The notes beneath the pieces are model-generated. The model had not been told where the DNA came from and searched no databases. It was given only the letters and a program-made list of their open reading frames with translations. From Janthinobacterium sp. (GTDB lineage: Bacteria > Pseudomonadota > Gammaproteobacteria > Burkholderiales > Burkholderiaceae_D), in NCBI GenBank assembly GCA_003482555.1, contig DMYQ01000078.1, positions 46,595-51,975 on the forward strand: 5,381 nt of DNA, given 5' to 3'. Shown in pieces: positions 1-5,381 of this stretch. How positions within the stretch are numbered: the first letter of the stretch is position 1; each line of letters starts with the position of its first letter. Made by a program: the position numbers and the translations under genes.

Positions 1-1554
1 CAGGAAATTTACGGCCTGGAAACGGTCGTCATTCCGCAAAACCGTCCCCTGCAACGCAAGGATCGCCAAGATCAAGTCTACAAATCGTCGGACGAAAAGT
101 ATGGCGCGATGCTCAACGATATCCGCGACTGCTACGAACGGGGCCAGCCGGTCCTGGTCGGCACCACCTCGATCGAGAATTCCGAACTCTTGTCGGGCAT
201 CCTGGAAAATGCCAAGCTGCCGCACAATGTGCTGAATGCGAAGCAGCATGCGCGCGAGGCGGAAATCATCGCCCAGGCCGGCAGTCCGAAGGCGATCACC
301 ATCGCCACCAATATGGCCGGTCGCGGCACCGATATCGTCCTCGGCGGCAACGTCGAGAACCAGATCAAGTTCATCGAAGCGAATCCCGAGTTGAGCGACG
401 CCGACAAGGCGGCCCAGGCGCAAAAGCTGCGCGATGAATGGCAGTCGCTGCACGACCACGTGGTCAACGCGGGCGGCTTGCACATCATCGGCACCGAGCG
501 CCACGAATCGCGCCGCGTCGACAATCAGTTGCGCGGTCGCGCCGGACGCCAGGGCGATCCCGGTTCCTCGCGCTTTTACCTGTCGCTGGACGACGCGCTG
601 CTGCGCATCTTCGCCGGCGACCGCGTGCGCGCCATCATGGATCGCCTGAAAATGCCGGAAGGCGAGCCGATCGAGGCTGGCATCGTCTCGCGTTCGATCG
701 AATCGGCGCAGCGCAAGGTCGAGGCGCGCAACTTCGACATCCGCAAGCAATTGCTGGAATACGACGATGTCGCCAACGATCAGCGCAAGGTGATTTACCA
801 GCAGCGCAACGAGCTGCTGGAAACGACCGACATTTCAGAGTTGATCGCTTCCCTGCGCCGCGGCGTGTTCACCGATCTGGTGCGCGTGAACGTGCCGGCC
901 GAATCGGTCGAGGAACAGTGGGACGTGAAGGCGCTGGAAGCAACGCTGGACGCGGAATGGCAGATCGAATTGTCCTTGCGCGCCATGATGGAAGCGGAAC
1001 CGACGCTGACGGACGAGGATTTGCTGGAACGGGTGCTGGCCGCGGCCGACGCCCTGTACCAGGCGAAAATCGACGTGGTCGGCAAGGAATCGTTCGGCGG
1101 CTTCGAGCGCAACGTCATGCTGCAAAGCGTGGACAGCCACTGGCGCGAACATCTGGCGGCCCTCGATCACCTGCGCCAGGGTATCCATCTGCGCGGTTAC
1201 GCGCAAAAGAATCCGAAGCAGGAATACAAGCGCGAAGCGTTTGAACTGTTCGGCCAGATGCTCGACATGATCAAGAACGACGTCGTCAAGATGGTCATGA
1301 CGGTGCGCATCCAGTCGCGCGAGGAAATCGACGCGGCCGAGGCGGCGATGCAGCAGTCGCACGTGGAAAACGTGCACTACGAGCACGCCGACTTCAACCC
1401 GAACGCGGCGCCGGAAGAGTTGATGGCGCCGACGGCGGTGGCGGCCGACAACGGCGAGCAATTGATGACGATGGGCGTGAAGGTTGGCCGCAACGACCCT
1501 TGCCCTTGCGGCAGCGGTAAAAAGTTCAAGGCTTGCCACGGTAAACTGGCCTAA
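1..1554 (+). CDS. secA: SecA preprotein translocase ATPase, C-terminal part (5' end outside window)
   Basis: SecA is the ATP-driven motor that pushes unfolded preproteins through SecYEG at the inner membrane. The frame is open from base 1, so the ATG at 109 is internal and not the start. The window holds 517 residues, against about 900 for E. coli SecA, and begins near the end of NBD1. Visible in order: the NBD2 helicase motif TNMAGRGTD (307-333); the block HIIGTERHESRR followed by QLRGRAGRQGD (481-558), which contains the arginine-rich motif VI; the helical scaffold NFDIRKQLLEYDD (730-768); the two-helix finger around HLRGYAQKNPKQEYKR, with the fingertip tyrosine at 1198-1200; a variable linker; and the C-terminal zinc tail with ligands C-x-C-x8-C-H (1501-1539), which binds SecB and phospholipid. 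It ends in TAA and is followed directly by a terminator. All visible motifs are intact. Identification is by motif and by remembered similarity to E. coli SecA over the whole length. Confidence 0.98.
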   Translation, partial: QEIYGLETVVIPQNRPLQRKDRQDQVYKSSDEKYGAMLNDIRDCYERGQPVLVGTTSIENSELLSGILENAKLPHNVLNAKQHAREAEIIAQAGSPKAITIATNMAGRGTDIVLGGNVENQIKFIEANPELSDADKAAQAQKLRDEWQSLHDHVVNAGGLHIIGTERHESRRVDNQLRGRAGRQGDPGSSRFYLSLDDALLRIFAGDRVRAIMDRLKMPEGEPIEAGIVSRSIESAQRKVEARNFDIRKQLLEYDDVANDQRKVIYQQRNELLETTDISELIASLRRGVFTDLVRVNVPAESVEEQWDVKALEATLDAEWQIELSLRAMMEAEPTLTDEDLLERVLAAADALYQAKIDVVGKESFGGFERNVMLQSVDSHWREHLAALDHLRQGIHLRGYAQKNPKQEYKREAFELFGQMLDMIKNDVVKMVMTVRIQSREEIDAAEAAMQQSHVENVHYEHADFNPNAAPEELMAPTAVAADNGEQLMTMGVKVGRNDPCPCGSGKKFKACHGKLA

Positions 1555-1659
1555 GCGGGCCGGCTAGGAATAGTACAGAAGGGCGGAGAATGCGAATTTT
1601 CCGCCCTTTTTTTGCGAGCCTGTCGCGGGTCGCGTGCGCGCTGGCGCTGACCCGGAGCC
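1555..1659. other. Convergent intergenic region between secA and the kinase gene
   Basis: About 105 bases separate the two stop codons. Apart from the secA terminator I see only a weak inverted repeat (CGGGTC at 1626-1631 with GACCCG at 1649-1654, large loop, no T-run) on the kinase side. No convincing terminator for the kinase is visible, so its transcript may be ended by Rho or run antisense into secA. Confidence 0.6.
1578..1613 (+). terminator. Rho-independent terminator of secA
   Basis: An inverted repeat pairs 1579-1591 with 1596-1608. That gives 13 pairs, one of them G-U, including a GGGCGGA/TCCGCCC core, closed by a GCGA (GNRA-type) tetraloop. It runs directly into seven T residues (1607-1613). 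It begins 24 bases after the secA stop. Read on the minus strand, the same stem is followed only by TTCTGTACTA, so it would terminate the convergent kinase transcript poorly, if at all. Confidence 0.93.
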
Positions 1660-3681
1660 TTATGCGGGCGGGGTGGCGGGCGGGGATTTTTTGCCGGCCT
1701 CGTGGCGCGGCGCCACACGCGGGATCAGGATGCGTATCGTGGTGCCGACATCGAGCCCGGTCGCGATGCTGATCCGTCCGCCCAGCACGCCGGTCACGAT
1801 GTTGTAGACGATGTTCATGCCCAGGCCGGTGCCGCCCTGGCCCATCTTGGTGGTGAAGAAGGGGTCGAAGACGTGGCGCAGCACCTCGTCCGGCATGCCG
1901 CGGCCGTCGTCGCTGAAGCTCAGCGCCAGCATGCCGTCGCCGGCGTCGCCGCCGCGCACGGTGATGGCGCCCGTCTTGCGGTCGTCGAAGGCGTGGATCA
2001 GGGCGTTGTTGATCAGGTTGTTGACCACCTGGTACAGGCTGCCCGGGTAGGAGTCCATCATCAGGCCGGGCGGCACTTCCAGGACCGCCGTGCAGCGGGC
2101 CCGGCGCAGGCGCGGCAAATAGGTCGCCAGGGTGTCTTGCAGCACCAGCAGCAAGTCGAAGTCGCGGCGCTGGTCGCTGGTCTGGTCGACCGCCACTTGC
2201 TTGAACGAGGAAATCAGGTCGGCCGCCTTGTGCAGGGAACCCGAGATCAGGCCGGCCGCCTGGCGCACTTCGTCCAGGTGGGCCAGCAGGGCCGAGCGCC
2301 GCAGCGCGCCGGCGGCGACGACCCGGTCGAAGTCGGCGACCCGGTCGGACAGCGACGTCGAGGCCAGCAGGCTGTTGCCGATCGGGGTGTTGAGTTCGTG
2401 CGCGATGCCGGCCACCAGCGAGCCGAGCGAAGCCATTTTTTCGGCCGCCAGCAAATCGTGCTGGGTGTGCTGCAAGGTGTCGAGCGCCAGGCTCAAGTCG
2501 CTGTTCGCCTGTTCCAGCTCGGCCGAGCGTTGCCGCACCCGGCTCTCCAGCGAGGTGTTCAACTCCTTCAGCGCACCCTTGGCGTTGAGTTCCTCGGTCA
2601 GGTCGAGCAGGGCCCAGATGACGGCCTTTTCGCCGTCCAGCGACAGCGAGGACGACCAGATGGCGACGCTGCCGGCGCTGCCGTCGGCCAGGCGCACGCG
2701 CGCCACGTCGCCCAGCACGGCGCCGTTGGCGGTATGGATGCCGAGGATGCGGCGCTGCTCGTCTTCGCTGTCCCAGAACGCCAGGTCGCTGGCGCGCTTG
2801 CCGATGACGGCGCCGGCGGAGGCATTGAAGGTGCGTTCCAGCGCCAGGTTGGCGGCGATGATGGTGCCCTGGCGGTCGGTCACGCTGAGCGGCACCGGCG
2901 CCACGTCGAACAGGATCTTGAAGCGCGCCTCCGATTCCGACAGGCGCCGCTCGGCCCGTTCCAGCTGCGCCAGGCGTTCGCGCAGCGCCAGGCTCATGGT
3001 GTTGAGCGAGCGCGAGACGACTTCGATTTCATCGCCGCCGTGTTCCGGCAGCAGGGTGGCATAGTCGCCGCGCACCAGGCGCTGCGACTGCGCGTTCAAG
3101 CCGTCCAGGCGCCGCCCTATGCCCAGGGTGAAGGCGTAAAACAGCAGCAGGCCGAGGCCGAAGCCGGCGATTGAAATCACGCTGCCCTGACTGAGCACAT
3201 CGTTGCGGGCGCGCGCCAGGTCGGCCGTGGAGAGGCCGAAGTTGAGCGAGCCGACCTGGTTGTCATTGAGCAGCAGCGGCGCGCGCGCGTGCAGCATGTC
3301 GCCCAGCAGCACGGTTTTGACGCCGCCGTCGGTGCGCACGCCGCCGCCCTGCATCAGGCGCGCCAGATTGGCGGGGACGGCGCCGGCCGCCACGATGGGG
3401 CGCCGCTGGCCATCGAGGACGACGATGTAGCGCACGAAGCTGTCGGCCGGGTCGGACAGCATCTCGCCCAGGTAGGAATGCAGTTCGGACAGGCTGCCGC
3501 GGCTGGAGTAACTGCCCAGCGACAGGTTCAGGGTCACCGCGTATTCGTGGGCCACGCGGTCGGCGTTGTTGCTGACCGCCTGATCCATGATGCGCATATT
3601 GTTCCAGATGAGCAGGCCGAGCACCAGGGCTTGCACCAGGGCGCTCAAGATCAGGAATTTCGCCCGTAGCGATAGATTCAA
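1660..3681 (-). CDS. Membrane sensor histidine kinase (periplasmic sensor, HAMP, PAS, HisKA/HATPase)
   Basis: This 673-residue inner-membrane kinase should autophosphorylate a histidine in response to a periplasmic and/or cytoplasmic signal. Domains: TM1 at about 9-26; a periplasmic domain at about 27-166 whose strand-rich half (YIVVLDGQRRPIVAAG, then ARAPLLLNDNQVGSLNFGL) resembles a single Cache/PDC fold; TM2 at about 167-188; HAMP at 189-241; PAS at about 250-362; a coiled coil at about 363-415; and a DHp domain with the H-box GIAHELNTP, phospho-acceptor His428 (codon at 2398-2400). The ATPase domain has an N-box (NNLINNA, 554-560), G1 (DDGRG, 591-595), F-box (FDPFFTTK, 605-612) and G2 (GGTGLG, 616-621), all intact. 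The H-box and ATPase style resemble the HPK4 group. There is no receiver domain, and the tail is Pro/Ala/Lys-rich. The start is TTG: it has GGAGA six bases upstream, no other usual start lies in frame above it back to the preceding gene, and the first internal ATG (Met29) would delete TM1. The signal and the partner regulator are unknown. Confidence 0.95.
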   Translation of the reverse strand: MNLSLRAKFLILSALVQALVLGLLIWNNMRIMDQAVSNNADRVAHEYAVTLNLSLGSYSSRGSLSELHSYLGEMLSDPADSFVRYIVVLDGQRRPIVAAGAVPANLARLMQGGGVRTDGGVKTVLLGDMLHARAPLLLNDNQVGSLNFGLSTADLARARNDVLSQGSVISIAGFGLGLLLFYAFTLGIGRRLDGLNAQSQRLVRGDYATLLPEHGGDEIEVVSRSLNTMSLALRERLAQLERAERRLSESEARFKILFDVAPVPLSVTDRQGTIIAANLALERTFNASAGAVIGKRASDLAFWDSEDEQRRILGIHTANGAVLGDVARVRLADGSAGSVAIWSSSLSLDGEKAVIWALLDLTEELNAKGALKELNTSLESRVRQRSAELEQANSDLSLALDTLQHTQHDLLAAEKMASLGSLVAGIAHELNTPIGNSLLASTSLSDRVADFDRVVAAGALRRSALLAHLDEVRQAAGLISGSLHKAADLISSFKQVAVDQTSDQRRDFDLLLVLQDTLATYLPRLRRARCTAVLEVPPGLMMDSYPGSLYQVVNNLINNALIHAFDDRKTGAITVRGGDAGDGMLALSFSDDGRGMPDEVLRHVFDPFFTTKMGQGGTGLGMNIVYNIVTGVLGGRISIATGLDVGTTIRILIPRVAPRHEAGKKSPPATPPA

Positions 3682-3687
3682 TTGAAT

Positions 3688-3692
3688 TCTCC
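3688..3692 (-). promoter_or_regulatory. Ribosome binding site for the histidine kinase (TTG start)
   Basis: GGAGA on the minus strand lies six bases (ATTCAA) before the TTG at 3681-3679. It is a good match to the anti-Shine-Dalgarno sequence at normal spacing, and it decides the start because no ATG or GTG is available in frame nearby. Confidence 0.75.
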
Positions 3693-3696
3693 ACTG

Positions 3697-3713
3697 GCCG
3701 GCCGGCGGCCGGC
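3697..3713 (-). repeat. GC-only hairpin next to the kinase ribosome binding site
   Basis: GCCGGCC (3697-3703) and GGCCGGC (3707-3713) are perfect inverted repeats of seven bases around a three-base loop. The stem ends four bases before the GGAGA ribosome binding site of the kinase. No T-run follows it on the minus strand, so it is not an intrinsic terminator. It could limit ribosome access or slow 3'-to-5' RNA decay. That role is inferred; the pairing is seen directly. Confidence 0.55.
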
Positions 3714-3721
3714 ATAGCGAT

Positions 3722-3739
3722 CGCCTCCCGCTGGAGGCG
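3722..3739 (-). repeat. Intergenic hairpin after the small binding-protein gene
   Basis: CGCCTCC (3722-3728) and GGAGGCG (3733-3739) form a perfect seven-base-pair stem with a four-base loop. It starts eight bases after the stop codon of the small periplasmic gene (3747-3749). On the minus strand it is followed by ATCGCTATGCC with no T-run, so it does not look like a strong terminator. It may stabilise the 3' end of the upstream two-gene message or partly reduce read-through into the kinase. Confidence 0.55.
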
Positions 3740-3746
3740 GCCTTGT

Positions 3747-4166
3747 TTAGGGCAGGATCAGGATCACTTTGACCGTTTCGTCGACGGCGGCCTTGTCGAT
3801 GTAGCCGATGGCGCCGGCATCGGCCGCGACGGCACGCTTGACCTCGGCATTGGTATTGTATTCCCTGGGTGGAAAGCCGCGCCCGGTGAACACGATCTTC
3901 GACCAGATCGCCTTCATCTGATCTTGATCCTTGCCGGCGATTTTCTGGTAAAACTCGGCCCGCGTGGGCGAACTGTCGGCCAGGTCGACGGGCGTGAGCC
4001 GGGTCGATTTGCCGAGGAAGATCTGGGCCGCTTGCGCGGCCGGCAGGTGCAGATTGTTTTTCGGGTTGACGATGACGACCGTCGCCGCGCGCGCGGCCGG
4101 CGCCGCCAGCAGCGACGCCGCCAACATCATTGCGGCCAGCGGCGGTCGGGGGCGGGGGATGTGCAT
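3747..4166 (-). CDS. Small secreted phosphate-binding-protein-like (PstS/PBP-like) protein
   Basis: This is a 139-residue exported protein. The first 27 residues form a signal peptide: arginines at 5 and 7, a hydrophobic core (about 10-22), and a likely cleavage after Ala-Arg-Ala (25-27). The mature part of about 112 residues opens with TVVIVNPKN and has IFLGKSTRL (49-57), IWSKIVFTGRGFPPRE (87-102) and AGAIGYIDK (117-125). These match my memory of short proteins annotated as phosphate ABC transporter substrate-binding proteins. Full PstS is about 320-350 residues, so a complete two-lobe binding protein is not encoded, and phosphate binding is unproven. I chose the ATG at 4166 because it has AGGGG five bases upstream and begins a clean signal peptide. 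A longer in-frame start at 4304 would overlap the porin gene and precede the signal with arginine-rich, non-homologous sequence. It lies eight bases after the porin stop and is almost certainly co-transcribed with it. Confidence 0.88.
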   Translation of the reverse strand: MHIPRPRPPLAAMMLAASLLAAPAARAATVVIVNPKNNLHLPAAQAAQIFLGKSTRLTPVDLADSSPTRAEFYQKIAGKDQDQMKAIWSKIVFTGRGFPPREYNTNAEVKRAVAADAGAIGYIDKAAVDETVKVILILP

Positions 4167-4171
4167 GGCGG

Positions 4172-4176
4172 CCCCT
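4172..4176 (-). promoter_or_regulatory. Ribosome binding site overlapping the porin stop codon
   Basis: On the minus strand the porin's TAG stop runs into AGGGG, then CCGCC and the ATG of the small binding-protein gene. The overlap of stop and ribosome binding site supports translational coupling and fixes the downstream start at 4166. Confidence 0.75.
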
Positions 4177-5381
4177 AAAAAACGAAATCGAAGGCCAGCG
4201 CCGACACGACGACGGCGTGTTTCAAGCCCTCGGACGGGCCGAAGATCATGGCGCCCGATTTCACGGTCGGGCGCAGGCGGTCGACCTGCACCTTCAGCGC
4301 GCACGAGGGGGCGAAGTTCCAGCGCACGCCGATCAGGTCGGAATGCTGCCGGGCCGAGGTCAGGAAGCCCATGTCGACGGCGCGCCCGAGCGGGCGGGCG
4401 ACGCGAAAACCGGCCGGCAAGCTCACCGAGCGGCCGGCCTGGCGGACGGCGGCGTGGGCATAGTAGGGCAGGATGGCGCCGAAGCGATAGCCGGCCATCA
4501 GATACCAGGCCTCGTTGTCGGGGATGTAGACCGGTTCGACGGCGCGGCGCATGCCGTATTCCGACTGCAACACGATGTTACGCCAGTCCATGGTCAGGCC
4601 GAACGAGTTGAAATCGATCTTTTTACCCTCGCTCACACCCATGTCGCGCGCCAGCTGGCCGTAGCCGGCCGCCTGCAGGCGCGCGCCGATGGCGTTCAGC
4701 GGCGCCATGTCGGCGCTCGTCAACTCGGCCCGCAAGTGGCTCAGGCGCAGCATGAAGGGGCCGTTTTCCAGCGCCAGGTTGAGCGTGTACAGGGGCGCGC
4801 GGAAGGTGGCGATGGAACCGCCGCCGCCAGCCATGAACAGCTTGCCGTGGCTGACGCCGCCAGCCAGCTGGGCCGTGTAGGTGGTGTCGCCGTAGGAGTG
4901 CTGGAAGGTGAGGTCGGCACCGTCGACGTTTTCGATCGCCGCCAGCGAATACATTTCGGCCGGCGGGCGCATCATGGTGTTGGCGTAGCCGACGTTCTGA
5001 TAGTCGGAAATCATGAAGCTGGGTACCACCACGCGACCCAGGCGCAGGCTGAAGTCGGGGTTCAGGCGGCGCTTGACGAAGGCCCAGGCCAGTTCGGTGG
5101 TGTAGTGCTCGCTGGTGTATTTGCGCGTCAGTATCTGCACCATGGCGGAGGTATCCGGCATCAGGCGGTAGGCGGCCTGCAGGCCCAGGTTGCTGTCGGT
5201 GCCGCTGCCATAGTCGCGCGTCACACCCCGGGCCTGGTTGTAGCGCACGAACTGGGCGTCGTCGGTGTTGCTGCGGGCCAGGCCCAGGGTGGCGAAGCCG
5301 CTCAGGCTCAGTTTGTCGTCCGTGGCCGGGGCGTCGGCGCCAGCCGCGCACAAGGGCAGGGCGGCCAGCAGGCAGGCCAGC
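4175..5381 (-). CDS. Outer-membrane beta-barrel porin-like protein (5' end outside window)
   Basis: The frame is open to the right edge. Reading in from it gives LACLLAALPLCAAGADAP, the hydrophobic core and end of a signal peptide. The TTG at 5353 is therefore inside the signal peptide, and the true start lies beyond the window. About 401 residues are visible. The mature protein likely starts near ADAPATDD and then shows alternating hydrophobic/polar strands with glycines and aromatics: LSLSGFATLGLARS, SNLGLQAAYRLM, LRLGRVVVPSFMISDYQNVGYA, RPPAEMYSLAAIENVDGADL, WYLMAGYRFGAILPYYAHAAV, and a C-terminal strand ending FDFVF. A terminal Phe is the usual outer-membrane barrel assembly signal. The SGFATLGL start and the ALKVQVDRL-type strand near the end recall porins of Proteobacteria. 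It is probably a substrate-selective or general porin, but the solute cannot be read from the sequence. The next gene downstream encodes a phosphate-binding-like protein, so an anion is a guess from context only. Confidence 0.85.
   Translation of the reverse strand, partial: LACLLAALPLCAAGADAPATDDKLSLSGFATLGLARSNTDDAQFVRYNQARGVTRDYGSGTDSNLGLQAAYRLMPDTSAMVQILTRKYTSEHYTTELAWAFVKRRLNPDFSLRLGRVVVPSFMISDYQNVGYANTMMRPPAEMYSLAAIENVDGADLTFQHSYGDTTYTAQLAGGVSHGKLFMAGGGGSIATFRAPLYTLNLALENGPFMLRLSHLRAELTSADMAPLNAIGARLQAAGYGQLARDMGVSEGKKIDFNSFGLTMDWRNIVLQSEYGMRRAVEPVYIPDNEAWYLMAGYRFGAILPYYAHAAVRQAGRSVSLPAGFRVARPLGRAVDMGFLTSARQHSDLIGVRWNFAPSCALKVQVDRLRPTVKSGAMIFGPSEGLKHAVVVSALAFDFVF

Noticed and set aside
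835..1539. A 234-codon minus-strand frame opposite secA
   Set aside because: Its composition is rich in His, Arg, Val and Leu, with no recognisable domain, and secA on the other strand is certain.
1626..1654. Inverted repeat CGGGTC/GACCCG as a kinase terminator
   Set aside because: It has only six pairs, a 17-base loop and no T-run on the minus strand, so it is likely chance in GC-rich sequence.
1702..3174. A 490-codon open frame on the plus strand, antisense to the kinase gene
   Set aside because: It is rich in Gln, Ala, Val, His, Arg and Gly with no domain, which is typical of the opposite strand of a GC-rich gene. The minus-strand frame has full kinase motifs.
3263..3715. A 150-codon minus-strand frame starting with an ATG just upstream of the kinase start
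   Set aside because: It overlaps the kinase in another frame, is Pro/Arg/Gly-rich and has no ribosome binding site of its own. The kinase frame encodes TM1 from the TTG.
3737..3797. Direct repeat GGCGGCCTTGT seen twice, about 50 bases apart
   Set aside because: It is eleven bases, with one copy inside coding sequence and no associated mobile features. Chance is sufficient in this base composition.
4167..4304. Longer N-terminus for the small binding protein, starting at 4304
   Set aside because: It would overlap the porin's 3' end by 130 bases and put arginine-rich sequence ahead of a good signal peptide. The ATG at 4166 has a well-placed AGGGG.
5345..5381. Possible lipoprotein signal in the porin leader (cysteines in LAC and LPLC)
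   Set aside because: The first Cys is followed by more hydrophobic core and the second is preceded by Leu where Gly, Ala or Ser is expected. Neither is a proper lipobox, and the protein is a barrel with a terminal Phe.

Overview
The window is GC-rich, ordinary-looking bacterial chromosome. The SecA sequence and the dense GC-rich coding point to a betaproteobacterium, most likely Burkholderiales and perhaps the Oxalobacteraceae (Janthinobacterium/Massilia/Duganella group). This placement is made from remembered protein similarity, not from a search. No mobile element, CRISPR array, tRNA or rRNA is visible.

Layout. Bases 1-1554 (+) hold the C-terminal 517 residues of SecA, the preprotein translocase ATPase; the gene starts before the window. 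A strong intrinsic terminator at 1578-1613 closes it. After a convergent gap of about 105 bases, everything else lies on the minus strand. In transcription order it is: a beta-barrel outer-membrane porin-like protein (4175-5381, with its start beyond the right edge), a very small secreted phosphate-binding-protein-like protein (3747-4166), and a membrane sensor histidine kinase with HAMP, PAS and HPK domains (1660-3681).

The porin stop and the small binding protein's start are 8 bases apart, and the stop codon overlaps the ribosome binding site. The kinase follows after 65 bases that contain two perfect GC-rich hairpins, one of them ending 4 bases before the kinase's ribosome binding site. 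The kinase starts at TTG. The arrangement suggests one operon linking an outer-membrane pore, a periplasmic binding protein and an inner-membrane kinase. A shared job in envelope or solute (possibly anion/phosphate) sensing is inferred. No response regulator and no ABC permease is present in the window.

The most interesting element is this porin / mini-binding-protein / orphan-kinase module. Its components belong to recognisable families, but their joint function is not obvious from the sequence.
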